This document shows positions 1 to 8,696 of a DNA stretch of 64,000 nucleotides, in pieces. How positions within the stretch are numbered: the stretch's first letter is position 1; every line of letters starts with the position of its first letter. A program made the translations under genes and the position numbers. The notes below the pieces were generated by a model. It ran no database searches. It saw only the letters and a list, made by a program, of their open reading frames with translations, and had not been told where the DNA came from. Origin of the DNA: Actinophytocola sp035634895 (lineage in GTDB: Bacteria; Actinomycetota; Actinomycetes; Mycobacteriales; Pseudonocardiaceae); the NCBI RefSeq assembly GCF_035634895.1, contig NZ_DASQCC010000152.1, positions 10,080-74,079 of the forward strand, read 5' to 3'.

Positions 1-534
1 CCGACCGACGAACCAACCACTGCCCGCGGGAATCTGTCGCGGCACGGGACGGCCGCCCACCCGGACTGCACTAGGGACGAGAGCTGCGATCCGGTCGGCC
101 AACTGATCGATATCAGCGGCTAGATGTTGATGTCTGACCTGCGCGGTCTGGTGGTGTACGAGACGGCGAACGTCGATCGGGAGTCGCCCGGGGTCGGGCA
201 AGGCGGCGCCGTCGAGCAGCACGGGCACGATCGGCACCTCTCGTTCCAGCGCACGACGAATCTCGTACCGCACCCAGTCCGTGTCACGTTCGATGAGTAA
301 ACGGGTTCCGACGGAGTCGGCGCTCAACCAGTTCGGGCCAATCAACACGAGCAACACCCGCGTTGACTCCAACGCGGCCCTTAACAATCGTGGATAGTCG
401 ACGCCGGGAGCGAGTGACTGGTTGTCAAGAAATATCCTCTTTTTGTCCAGTTTCTCGGCGAGTAGCTCGTACGTGGCAGCGGCCCCGAATGCCGTGTCGG
501 CAGTCCGGTAGTTGATGAAGACATCGAACTCCAT
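1..534 (-). CDS. TIR-domain protein, partial (runs off left edge)
   Basis: The reading frame starts at ATG 534 and is still open at base 1, so only the first 178 residues are visible. Residues 1-150 form a TIR domain: it opens with MEFDVFINYR, has a central LLVLIGPNWL strand, and carries W87 and E91 in DWVRYEIRRAL, where the catalytic glutamate of TIR NADases lies. After the domain comes a linker ending in WFVGR, the kind of sequence that often begins an attached NTPase (NB-ARC/STAND) domain, so the full protein may be a TIR-NTPase fusion. It diverges from the cyclase/TIR gene at 806, and the pair looks like a defence island. The domain call is firm; substrate and partner are not visible. Confidence 0.85.
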   Translation of the reverse strand, partial: MEFDVFINYRTADTAFGAAATYELLAEKLDKKRIFLDNQSLAPGVDYPRLLRAALESTRVLLVLIGPNWLSADSVGTRLLIERDTDWVRYEIRRALEREVPIVPVLLDGAALPDPGRLPIDVRRLVHHQTAQVRHQHLAADIDQLADRIAALVPSAVRVGGRPVPRQIPAGSGWFVGR

Positions 535-805
535 GCATGTCTCCCCAGGCGAGCGGCGCCTACTTCGTATCGGATACGGCTCTCGCCAGGGCGACGCTCT
601 GTGATTCAGAATAGCGGGTGAACAAAGTTTCCTGTCCCAAACTGTTGACGTGGCCGTCTGTAGACTCGACGGAAGAACACCACCCCACGCATCGAGGTCA
701 ACTATCAGGTAAAGTTCCGGCGGGTAGACCGAACGCCGCAGGCGTTCTGCGTTCGTTGTCGCGCCGACTCTGCCGAGTGGTCGAGCGCGTGGAGGAGGAA
801 GCTTC

Positions 806-2779
806 GTGGATCGGGAACGGGCCGCAGGGTTTCAGGAAGTCGCCATTGTGTCCTGCGATCTCGTCGGTCATTCCGGGTCCGCCGACTGGGACCAGGTACG
901 CCGAGTAGCTGCCATCAACATGATCGTGGCCGCCGCGATGGACCGGCGCGAGGCCGGCCGGATCGTCTGGTCGTCTGGAGGAGACGGCGGCCACGTCCTC
1001 TTCTTCGGCAACGAGTGGCAGGATGACGCTGTCTTGCTGATAGAGGAATTGTGCGCCTGGGCCCGCGAAGACGGGACAAAGCTCCGGATCACCGGTCACG
1101 TCGGGATGGTCGCGACCCTCAGCGGTGCGGACAGGCGCACGCAGACTGTCGGCTCCGGCATCAACTTCTCGGGCTGGCTGGTCCGCAAGGCGACCGGTCA
1201 CGGCGTCGTCGTCTCCGATTCGTTCCGCCTCGGCGTCACCTCCGTCAAGTTGACCAAGGAAATTACCTTCCACGGCGAACGACTGTGGGTAGATCGCAGC
1301 AACATCAAGCAACTGCTTTACCTGATGTCGTTCGGCGATGTGACGTCCAAATGGGGCAACGGCGAGCAGGACGACTACCTCTCGCTGGAGGAATGTCTCG
1401 ACAAGAGAAAAGGGTGGGACGCGCTCTACTATGCGAAGCGAATCTCACAGATCAACGCCACTGACGACGCCGTCGCAGATGCACTCGGAGGTGTGTCGAT
1501 AATCCTCAACTCGGACTCCAAGGAAAAGAGCAACTTCCTCAGTAAGTTGAGGGCCGACGAGTTGACCGAGATGCTGAAGCTCGGCCATCTGGTCGAGCGA
1601 CGACCAGGCGAGATGATCTGCCGGGTTGACGACCCTGGCGAGTCGATGTTCATCATCCTGCGTGGCGAGGTCGGTGTCTACAATCTGGAAGGCAAGGGAT
1701 TCGACGGCTCTGCCGATCCGAAGCACGTGCAACGGGCGGGTGAGATCGTCGGTGAACTCGCGCCCGCGCTGAGGCGCACTAGGACGGCGGATCTCGTGGC
1801 GATGACGAGCGTGGCACTTCTGTCCTTCATTAACGATGAGATCAAGGAGAAGTTGTCGGCTACCGAAGCGGGTAACTACGCGTTGCGTCAATACGACAAG
1901 TTCATCCTTGATCGTGTTCTGCAGCACACTCTCCAAGTCGCACCCTATCTATTTGGACAGAACCGCCGCGGACCGCTCAGCGCCGGTTCATGGGATGACA
2001 CGATGCGCAGGCTGCTTCCCCATGCGGAACTGATCACGGTCGACACGCCAGGGATTGATGTCGAGATTGACCAAGTCGTAGAAAAGGTTACCGGTGACGA
2101 CCCTCGACGCGGACTGTTCATCCTCGTGTCGGGCAGCGTCATGTCGTCTCGCGGATCCGCAACGCTCTCCGGTGCCCAGTGTCCCCTTCTGTGGTTCGAT
2201 GTGCCCAAGCTCGTCAAAAAACCGCCCAGCACCTATCAACTCCAGGCGGAACCCATCTTGGTGCTGTGGATAGGCGTCAAGGGTATCGAACAGCTCGCGG
2301 TTGAGCAGCGCCGCAAACTCTTCCCAGTGCTTGAGGGAGCGGTGGGTGGCGTACCATCGGAGTACAAATACGATGTGTATCTCTGTCACTCTAGCGAGGA
2401 CAAGGAGGTCGTGCTTGAAATTAGAGACCGGCTTTGGAACGAATATGGCATCAAGTCATGGTATGATGACGAGGAACTGCTCCCGGGTGACTCGACGCGA
2501 CGGATCATCGAGAAAGGCCTGAAGACCAGTCGGTTCCTTCTTTTGTGCGCGAGCGCGAATCTCAACAACTCGGACTGGGCGAACCGGGAAATCGACTCCA
2601 TCACGCATCTCGACGTGAAGCGGCGGAGCGACGATCCTAAGGTGCTCGTGCTCAAGCTGTACGAAGAGGAGAGTAACGACGAGGCCGTCCCGACAATTTT
2701 TCGAGGAACCAAGAGGCATGACTATCGGCGGAAAGACGACTTCAAGAAATTGTGCGAGTACATCGCATCGCATAGGTGA
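806..2779 (+). CDS. Class III nucleotide cyclase / cNMP-binding / TIR fusion (single-chain Pycsar-like)
   Basis: A 657-aa protein; the GTG start at 806 is chosen because GGAGGAGG lies just upstream. Residues 11-165 resemble a class III nucleotidyl cyclase: D18 (in VSCDLVG) and D60 (in SSGGDGGHVLFF) fit the two metal-binding aspartates, and GSGIN (116-120) fits the late catalytic segment. Residues about 250-345 form a cyclic-nucleotide-binding domain, with ESMFIILRGEVGVY and GELAPALRRTRTA as the phosphate-binding cassette. Residues about 405-500 (GLFILVSGSV) look like a second, weaker copy. Residues 519-657 are a TIR domain (YDVYLCHSSED; W591 and E595 at the presumed NADase site). Known Pycsar systems split the cyclase and the TIR effector into two proteins. 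Here signal maker, sensor and effector are fused. An anti-phage role is inference. Confidence 0.85.
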   Translation: MDRERAAGFQEVAIVSCDLVGHSGSADWDQVRRVAAINMIVAAAMDRREAGRIVWSSGGDGGHVLFFGNEWQDDAVLLIEELCAWAREDGTKLRITGHVGMVATLSGADRRTQTVGSGINFSGWLVRKATGHGVVVSDSFRLGVTSVKLTKEITFHGERLWVDRSNIKQLLYLMSFGDVTSKWGNGEQDDYLSLEECLDKRKGWDALYYAKRISQINATDDAVADALGGVSIILNSDSKEKSNFLSKLRADELTEMLKLGHLVERRPGEMICRVDDPGESMFIILRGEVGVYNLEGKGFDGSADPKHVQRAGEIVGELAPALRRTRTADLVAMTSVALLSFINDEIKEKLSATEAGNYALRQYDKFILDRVLQHTLQVAPYLFGQNRRGPLSAGSWDDTMRRLLPHAELITVDTPGIDVEIDQVVEKVTGDDPRRGLFILVSGSVMSSRGSATLSGAQCPLLWFDVPKLVKKPPSTYQLQAEPILVLWIGVKGIEQLAVEQRRKLFPVLEGAVGGVPSEYKYDVYLCHSSEDKEVVLEIRDRLWNEYGIKSWYDDEELLPGDSTRRIIEKGLKTSRFLLLCASANLNNSDWANREIDSITHLDVKRRSDDPKVLVLKLYEEESNDEAVPTIFRGTKRHDYRRKDDFKKLCEYIASHR

Positions 2780-3212
2780 ACACTAAATACCCCTCAGGTA
2801 TCTGGCGTGGCGGGCTTTTTGGCAGATGGGCGTTTGTCGATGCTGGGGGCCGATATTCCTGCTGGATCTGTGTATGGGCAGGCGGGCCTTTTCGTTGGCC
2901 AAGGTTGATGTTCACCGGTGTCGGCGGGCGCTTGGCTGTCGTGAAGCCCCTGGTAGTGGAGCTTTCGACGAGATTCGTTCTGTCTGTGCCCCGGGTTAAT
3001 AGTGGTTCTACCCTTGCCGCGCTGCAGGTATCCTCCCCGCGCTTCTATGCAGGGTTGATTGCCCCTGGGCAACAAGGGGTTGCCACGAGACCGCCGGCGA
3101 TAACAGCCTGATTACCACCGACTGCGGTGCGGTGCCCGGTGCCTCAATGCTGTGCGATAAATGAACATCAGAATCACAAGCGTGGCACCGGGCGTCTTGG
3201 AGAAGTGTCCCG
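2780..3212. other. Intergenic gap between defence island and BGC
   Basis: This 433-base stretch separates the cyclase/TIR gene from the convergent end of the BGC operon. A 111-codon plus-strand frame covers much of it, but its composition and lack of any recognisable motif argue against a gene. I see no tRNA, clear hairpin terminator or repeat. Confidence 0.5.
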
Positions 3213-4460
3213 TTAGCCGGCCGCGGTGGTGACCCGTAGCGCGGCCTGTGCGGCGTCCAGGCTGTCGACGCACTCGTCCATCGAGTCGGTGACCACCGTG
3301 GCATAGGCGATGCGGCCCCAGACGGTGCCCTTGGGTGGTGGGGAGACCACGGCGCCCGGCTGGGCGATGGTGACCGTGCGGTCCACCGCGGTGGGCAGGG
3401 CCGTCGGGTCGAAGTGGATCGACGAGATGGTGGTGTCATCCCGTTCCACGTAACAGAAGCGGATGCCGGCCACCCGTCGTCTGGTGGGGTGGACGTCCAG
3501 GTCGAGACCGCAGGCGGCCGAGGCGGCCAGCACGCCGGGATCCAGGCCGGTCGCCAGCATGCCCAGGTAGGGGATCATGTCGCCGCCGAGGCGGCCGTTG
3601 ACCTCGATGAGCATCGGTCCCGTGTCGGTGAGCATGTACTCGGTGTGTGTCCACCCGTCCTGGAAGCCCAGCGCCGTGTGGGTGTCCTGCAGGATCGCGG
3701 TGAACGTCGGGTCGGTGAGCAGGGGGTCGTCCGCGTCCACGTAGTGGCCCACCTCCTCGGCGTAGGGCGGGTAGCCGACCACCTTGCGGGCGAGGAAGAG
3801 CGGCACGACCTTCCCGTCCTGGACCACCGAGTCGATGCTGACCTCCTCGCCGGTCACGCACTGCTCGACCAGGACCGGGTGCTCGCTCGCGTAGACGACC
3901 GGGTCCGGTGCCCTGGTGTCGCGGGTGAACGCGAACATCGCACGCAGCCGCGCGGGGTCGTCGACCCGGACCACGCCGAGACTTGCGCCGAGGCCACGGG
4001 GTTTGAGGATGGCCGGGTACCCCACCCGGTCCGCCGCGGCAAGGGCCTCGGCCACGGTGCTGACCTTCTCCGACCTCGGCTGCGGCACACCGGAACCGGC
4101 CAGTGCTTCCCGTGTCTGCGCCTTGTCCCGCAGCCGCCAGATCATCGCCGGGTCCCCACCGCGCAACCCGAGCGCCTCGGCGACATGGGACGTGGCGTGG
4201 ATGCGTCCCTCGTCCCAGCAGAGCACCCCGTGGACCCGCTCGACCTCGTTCAGCCGGACAGCCTCGCGGGCCATCGCCGGACCGTCGATGGTGCTCGGCA
4301 GCACCGTCCAGCCGGTGAGGTACTCCCGCTCCCACACCGGCTCGGCCGTGTGGAACAGGTGGACCCGGAAGTGGGTGCTGATCGACTCCAGCAGGTACTG
4401 CCGGAACTCACGCCACCCGGTCGCGACCAGCAGGAGCAGGGGGCGCGCGTCGCTAGCCAT
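3213..4460 (-). CDS. ATP-grasp carboxylate-amine ligase (first of two)
   Basis: A 415-aa ATP-grasp protein, expected to activate a carboxylate as acyl phosphate and join it to an amine. The middle carries the ATP-grasp lysine strand (YPAILKPRGLGASLGVV) and the region ending MLIEVNGRLGGD provides the Mg-ATP acidic and asparagine residues. The N-terminal third is a Rossmann-like substrate domain. It is the last gene of the 12-gene minus-strand operon and its ATG overlaps the end of the antiporter gene by 8 nt. A second ATP-grasp (8696-9943) sits in the same operon, so the product may contain two amide or hydrazide bonds made outside the NRPS. The substrates cannot be read from sequence. Confidence 0.88.
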   Translation of the reverse strand: MASDARPLLLLVATGWREFRQYLLESISTHFRVHLFHTAEPVWEREYLTGWTVLPSTIDGPAMAREAVRLNEVERVHGVLCWDEGRIHATSHVAEALGLRGGDPAMIWRLRDKAQTREALAGSGVPQPRSEKVSTVAEALAAADRVGYPAILKPRGLGASLGVVRVDDPARLRAMFAFTRDTRAPDPVVYASEHPVLVEQCVTGEEVSIDSVVQDGKVVPLFLARKVVGYPPYAEEVGHYVDADDPLLTDPTFTAILQDTHTALGFQDGWTHTEYMLTDTGPMLIEVNGRLGGDMIPYLGMLATGLDPGVLAASAACGLDLDVHPTRRRVAGIRFCYVERDDTTISSIHFDPTALPTAVDRTVTIAQPGAVVSPPPKGTVWGRIAYATVVTDSMDECVDSLDAAQAALRVTTAAG

Positions 4461-5748
4461 GGAATACCCTTTCCCGTGCTCGTTCCTCGTCGGTGACGGC
4501 GATCCGCCGCGTCGCGTACCGCAGCATCGGTGGTGCCATCAGGGACGTCACGATCGCCACCAGCACGACGATCGTGTAGGTGGCGGTGCTCAACACGCCC
4601 AGCCGCAGCCCGACCATCGCCACGATCACCTCGATGACGCCCCGGGTGTTGAGGCCCGCGCCGAGGGCTATCGCCTCCCAGTGCCCGAGCCGGCTGGCGC
4701 GGGCACCCACGTAGGCGCCGGCGAACTTGCCCACGATCGCGACCGCGAGCACCGCCACCGCCGTGGCGAGCACCGCCGGATCGACCAGCTCGGTGAGGTC
4801 CATGCGCAGGCCCGCCGTCGCGAAGAACACCGGGGCCAGCACGGACATCACCACGGTGCGCAGCGGCGCCAGCCGTCCCAGGTCGACGAACCGGGAGGAG
4901 CCGATCAGCATGCCGCACAGCAGCGCGCCGAGGACCGGCTCCATGCCCAGCGCGTGCGTGCCCGCCGCGCCGAGCATGACCAGCACGACCGCCGCCGCGA
5001 TGTTCACGCCTGGTTCGGTGGACCGGCTGGTCGCCCGCAGCGTGGCGTTGACCAGCGGCCGTCCGATCGCGACGGTGAGCACCACCACCGCGACCAGGCC
5101 GCCGACCGACCAGAGCACCTGACCGGTCCGCAGGCCGGTGGTGGCGAGCGCGGAGACGATCGACAGCAGCAGCCAGCCGACGATGTCGTCGACGGTCGCC
5201 GCGCTCATGGTCAGCTGGCCGATGTCGCGGTGCAGCAGCCGCATCTCCAGCAACGTCTTGGCGATGACGGGGATCGCGCTCACGCACATGGCCACGCCCA
5301 TGAACAACGCGAAGACGACCCGTGCGGAACCGTCCGCGAGCAGCATGCCGGGAAGCACGAGGCCGAGCCCGACCCCCATGGCGAGCGGCAGCAGCAGGCC
5401 GCCGAGGCTGACCTTGGCCGCGGTCGCTCCTCTGCGCCGCACCAGTCCGAGGTCCATGTGCATGCCGGTGATCCCGACCAGCAGGAGCACGCCGAGCTGG
5501 CCCACCGCGTCGAGCAGGTGCTGCTGGGCGGTGTCGTGGGGCAGCAGCCACGTCGAGACCGCCGGCGCCAGGTGCGTGAGCACCGACGGTCCGACCAGGA
5601 CGCCGGCGCTCAGTTCGCCGACAACGGCGGGCATCCGGAGCCGCAGCGCCAGCCGGCCGAGCGCGAGCGCGAGCCCGAGCAGGACTCCCAGCTGGAGCAG
5701 GAACACCAGCATCGCGTGTGCGCCGATGGGGGCGACGGGGTCACTCAT
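4453..5748 (-). CDS. CPA2-type cation/proton antiporter
   Basis: A 431-aa integral membrane protein made of about 12 hydrophobic segments, matching the NhaA/KefB-like CPA2 fold. It carries the conserved acidic pair in the discontinuous helix (SAATVDDIVGW) and the early PAVVGELSAGVLVGPS motif typical of the family. It has no TrkA-N domain at the C-terminus. Its start overlaps the end of the peptide-binding-protein homologue by 8 nt and its end overlaps the ATP-grasp start by 8 nt, so it is translated with the pathway genes. It may export or import a cationic product or adjust ion balance. The transported ion is not known. Confidence 0.85.
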   Translation of the reverse strand: MSDPVAPIGAHAMLVFLLQLGVLLGLALALGRLALRLRMPAVVGELSAGVLVGPSVLTHLAPAVSTWLLPHDTAQQHLLDAVGQLGVLLLVGITGMHMDLGLVRRRGATAAKVSLGGLLLPLAMGVGLGLVLPGMLLADGSARVVFALFMGVAMCVSAIPVIAKTLLEMRLLHRDIGQLTMSAATVDDIVGWLLLSIVSALATTGLRTGQVLWSVGGLVAVVVLTVAIGRPLVNATLRATSRSTEPGVNIAAAVVLVMLGAAGTHALGMEPVLGALLCGMLIGSSRFVDLGRLAPLRTVVMSVLAPVFFATAGLRMDLTELVDPAVLATAVAVLAVAIVGKFAGAYVGARASRLGHWEAIALGAGLNTRGVIEVIVAMVGLRLGVLSTATYTIVVLVAIVTSLMAPPMLRYATRRIAVTDEERARERVFHG

Positions 5749-7540
5749 CGACGTAGTACCACTTCTCCGGGCTGATCATGCCGAAGGGGTTCACCGGCTC
5801 GAAACCGCGCAGGTTGTTGGCCACCTCGAACAGCCGGATCGGGAAGTTGGGGTTGAAGATGACCGGCACCTGTTCGGCGATGTAGTCCTGGTACTCGTAC
5901 AGGACGTCGAGGTCGTCGGAGGTGACGGTGCGCTCGATCAGCTCGTCGGCCCGCTCGTCGTGGTAGTGGCCGAAGTTGCCACCCGCGTCGGTCCTGAACA
6001 GGATCTCGCCGGTCGGGTGGTGGTAGACCCAGCCACCGTTCCAGCAGCACATCTCCCACGTGCACGGCGTTTCGTCGGTGGGGTAGCAGGGCGCGTCCTC
6101 GGCGACCAGGATCGAGCCGTAGACCTCCTGCAGCCGCAGCTCGATCCCTGCCGCGGCGGCGTCGCGCTTGTACTTCGTCATCAGCCGGGTCAGTGCCGGG
6201 CGTCCCTCGACGTACCGCAGCAGGAAACTGAGCTTGGTGCCGCGCGGAACACCCTCGCCGGCCCGTTCCGGGTCGACGCACACCGCGGGGGTGACGCTGG
6301 TGTCCCAACCGTGCTCGGCCAACAGTTCCCGTGCGCGGTCGACGTCGAACGGCAGCGGCCACGCCTGGCCGCGTTGCGGCGGCGACACCAGATCGGTGAC
6401 CGGGAGCACGGGCACCGGGCCGTTCTGCCGGTAGGCGTAGCCCTGGTAGATGTCACGGACCGCGGCGTCCTGGTCGAGCGTGTGCTGCAACGCCTGCCGG
6501 ATGTAGGTCTGGGCGAACATCTTGCCCACCACGGTGGGGTTGTTGAAGTTCAGGCTGGTGTACCGGATGCAGTACGCGACCTGCGGCACCATCGTGTAGT
6601 GCTCCGCCAGTGGGTTGAGGCCGCCCTGGGTCGGGTCGTCGGTGTGGCCGGTGGCGAAGCTCAGCGGCAGGTAACCCACCTGGACCGCGTCCGGGCCGTC
6701 CGGTCCCTTCGCGAGCAGGCGGAACTCCTCCTCGTCCGACTGGAACGGGATCTGCCTGAACTCGTCGAGGTAGGGCTTGTCCGGGCCGGAGTAGTGCTCG
6801 TTGGGCACGAACGTCACGACGCCGTCGAGCGTGTAGCTCTTCAGCCGCCACGGTCCACTCACGACACTCCAGATCGGGCTGTCCGCCCAGTGGGTGCGGT
6901 GCTCGTTGCCCTCCTCGACGATGTCACCCTGTTCTGCCATGAGGTAGTCGTAGACCGCCTCGACGTCCGCGAGGTCGCCGGAGGCGTTGGCGGGTCCGGC
7001 CTCGGTGCGGTCCCAGGCCTTCGGCAGCGGAATGACGAGGCTGAGCTCGTTCATCAGCACCCAGCGCCTCGAGTACGGCTTGTCGAAGGTGAAGTAGCAG
7101 GTGTCCTCGGACAGCTTCCCGTAGTCGGTGCAGTTGTCGGGGAAGTAGCCCGGGGTGTACTCGCCGTACCGCTCGCCCTTGACCTTCAACAGGTTCACCC
7201 AGAACAGCACGTTGTCGGCACACAACGTCTCGCCGTTGGACCACTTCCACGGCTTGATCCGCACCGTGACGGTCAGGCCGTCCTCGCTCCACACGGGCGG
7301 TTCGCCGATGCTGTTGGCGTAGTCGACCTCCGGCGTGCCGTCGCTGCCGAAGAAGTACAGGGTGCGGTACATCAGGGCCTGGAACTCCAGGACGTTGCGC
7401 ATGCCCATGCGTTCCGCGGGGGTGAACGGGAAGATCACCGCGGGCGGAAAGCCCGGCGCACAGGCCCAGGTGACCGTGCCGCCCCGGCGTGGCCGGCCGC
7501 CGCGAGTCACCGGCAGGGCGGTGGGCTGGCTCATCGTCAT
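5741..7540 (-). CDS. Family 5 extracellular solute-binding-protein homologue lacking a signal peptide
   Basis: A 599-aa homologue of dipeptide/oligopeptide-binding proteins (SBP family 5), shown by RIKPWKWSNGETLCADNVLFW, KPYLDEFRQIPF and the C-terminal domain-closing segments. I place the start at ATG 7540, which overlaps the TGA of the small protein before it. The N-terminus (MTMSQPTALPVTRGGRPRRG) has neither a hydrophobic signal core nor a lipobox, and even the longest in-frame extension of 20 residues adds none. No ABC permease or ATPase gene is nearby. The normal job, handing a peptide to a transporter outside the cell, therefore seems unlikely. It may be a cytoplasmic binding protein or a repurposed enzyme of the pathway. 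Confidence 0.85.
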   Translation of the reverse strand: MTMSQPTALPVTRGGRPRRGGTVTWACAPGFPPAVIFPFTPAERMGMRNVLEFQALMYRTLYFFGSDGTPEVDYANSIGEPPVWSEDGLTVTVRIKPWKWSNGETLCADNVLFWVNLLKVKGERYGEYTPGYFPDNCTDYGKLSEDTCYFTFDKPYSRRWVLMNELSLVIPLPKAWDRTEAGPANASGDLADVEAVYDYLMAEQGDIVEEGNEHRTHWADSPIWSVVSGPWRLKSYTLDGVVTFVPNEHYSGPDKPYLDEFRQIPFQSDEEEFRLLAKGPDGPDAVQVGYLPLSFATGHTDDPTQGGLNPLAEHYTMVPQVAYCIRYTSLNFNNPTVVGKMFAQTYIRQALQHTLDQDAAVRDIYQGYAYRQNGPVPVLPVTDLVSPPQRGQAWPLPFDVDRARELLAEHGWDTSVTPAVCVDPERAGEGVPRGTKLSFLLRYVEGRPALTRLMTKYKRDAAAAGIELRLQEVYGSILVAEDAPCYPTDETPCTWEMCCWNGGWVYHHPTGEILFRTDAGGNFGHYHDERADELIERTVTSDDLDVLYEYQDYIAEQVPVIFNPNFPIRLFEVANNLRGFEPVNPFGMISPEKWYYVDE

Positions 7541-7884
7541 CACCGAATCTCGTGTAGGCGGGAGATCCCGACGGACTCGTGCGGGCCGTAGCGCTGCCAC
7601 ACCTCGTCGAGCTGGATGCGTCCGTCGTCGAGGATGCGCGGGATGCTGGTGCAGTGGCCGGAGATCACCTCGCCGCTGTCCAGGACCATGCAGTAGGCGA
7701 AGTCGAGCTTCCCGTCCGGACCGCAGGTGCCGGCCAGCGAGCCGCGCCGGGCCCGGCCACCGGTGAACTCGCCCCAGATCAGGTCGTCGTTCTGCCGGTA
7801 CAGCGCGACCCGGTCGCCGACGCCCTCGTCGTCGGTGCCGTCGGCGGGGACAGGGTGAAACCGCCGGCCGTCATAGTTGATCAT
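7540..7884 (-). CDS. Small conserved beta-rich protein, function unknown
   Basis: A 114-aa protein beginning MINYDGRRFHPV and containing WGEFTGGRARRGSLAG and LDEVWQRYG. This pattern matches a widespread family of roughly 110-residue proteins that databases often label n-acetylglutamate synthase; as far as I know that label has no experimental basis. The alternating strands suggest a small barrel of the lipocalin or avidin type. The ATG overlaps the TGA of the DDAH-like gene (ATGA), so it is co-translated. I cannot assign a reaction; binding a small pathway intermediate would be a guess. Confidence 0.75.
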   Translation of the reverse strand: MINYDGRRFHPVPADGTDDEGVGDRVALYRQNDDLIWGEFTGGRARRGSLAGTCGPDGKLDFAYCMVLDSGEVISGHCTSIPRILDDGRIQLDEVWQRYGPHESVGISRLHEIR

Positions 7885-8696
7885 GATGACTCCTGGTCAC
7901 GTAGTTCCAGCGCACAGCATTTGGCGGAACCGCCGGCCTTCAGCAGCTCGGACAGGTCGACGTCGATCGGCTCGAAACCGGCCGCCCGCAACCGCTCGGT
8001 GAGATGGGTGGCCGCCTGGGGGAGCAGTACGTGCCGGCCGTCGGAGATCGCGTTGAGGCCGAAGACGGCCGCGTCGGCGGCGCCGGCCTGGATCGCGGTC
8101 GGGTACAGCTCGCGCAGCACGGCCTGGCTCTCCGGCGAGAACGCGCCGGGGTAGTACATGATCTCGTCGTGGCCGAGCACCGCCAGCGCCGTGTCCAGGT
8201 GGTAGAAGTACGGATCCACCAGCCGCAGGGTGACCACCGGCAGTCCGAAGTACTCCGCCGCCTCGGCATGCGCGCGCTCGTCGGTGCGAAAGCCCGTGCC
8301 GGCGAGGATCCGCGTGCCGGTGGGCAACATGTCGCCCTCGCCCTCGTTGACGTACCGGGGGCGCAGCACCGGGTAGCCGTGTTCGGCGAACCAGGCCTGG
8401 TAGGCCGGTTCCTCGCCGGACCGTTGCGGGTAGCGGTACCGGGCGGCCAGCACCCGGCCGTCGACGACGGTCGCCGCGTTCGCGGCGAACACCATGTCCG
8501 GCAGGCCGGGCCGGGGCGACACCACGTCGACCCGGTGGCCGAGCGTGACGAGCAGGGCCCGCAGCCGCTCCCACTGCACGGTCGCGAGTGGCGCGTCGGT
8601 CGGCTTGTCCGGCTCCATCCACGGGTTGATGGAGTAGGTGACCTCGAAGTGGCTCGGCGGGCACATCAGGAACCGCCGGGGGTGGGCGACGCGCAC
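7881..8696 (-). CDS. DDAH / arginine-deiminase superfamily amidinohydrolase
   Basis: A 271-aa member of the dimethylarginine dimethylaminohydrolase branch of the guanidino-group-modifying superfamily. Features are RRFLMCPPSHFEVTYSINPW at the N-terminus, the catalytic histidine region PYFYHLDTALAV, FGLNAISDGRHVLLP, and the C-terminal GGSAKCC with the nucleophilic cysteine at 260 or 261. I use the GTG at 8696, inside TAGTG at the end of the ATP-grasp gene, because family members carry the RRFLMCPP segment. An ATG ten codons later is the alternative. Such enzymes cleave or transfer the guanidino carbon of arginine derivatives, so the pathway may pass through an N-substituted arginine. The actual substrate is unknown. 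Confidence 0.87.
   Translation of the reverse strand: MRVAHPRRFLMCPPSHFEVTYSINPWMEPDKPTDAPLATVQWERLRALLVTLGHRVDVVSPRPGLPDMVFAANAATVVDGRVLAARYRYPQRSGEEPAYQAWFAEHGYPVLRPRYVNEGEGDMLPTGTRILAGTGFRTDERAHAEAAEYFGLPVVTLRLVDPYFYHLDTALAVLGHDEIMYYPGAFSPESQAVLRELYPTAIQAGAADAAVFGLNAISDGRHVLLPQAATHLTERLRAAGFEPIDVDLSELLKAGGSAKCCALELRDQESS

Noticed and set aside
2776..3111. A 111-codon plus-strand frame after the cyclase-TIR gene
   Set aside because: It has no domain, no ribosome binding site and a glycine/tryptophan-rich composition typical of a chance frame in this DNA.
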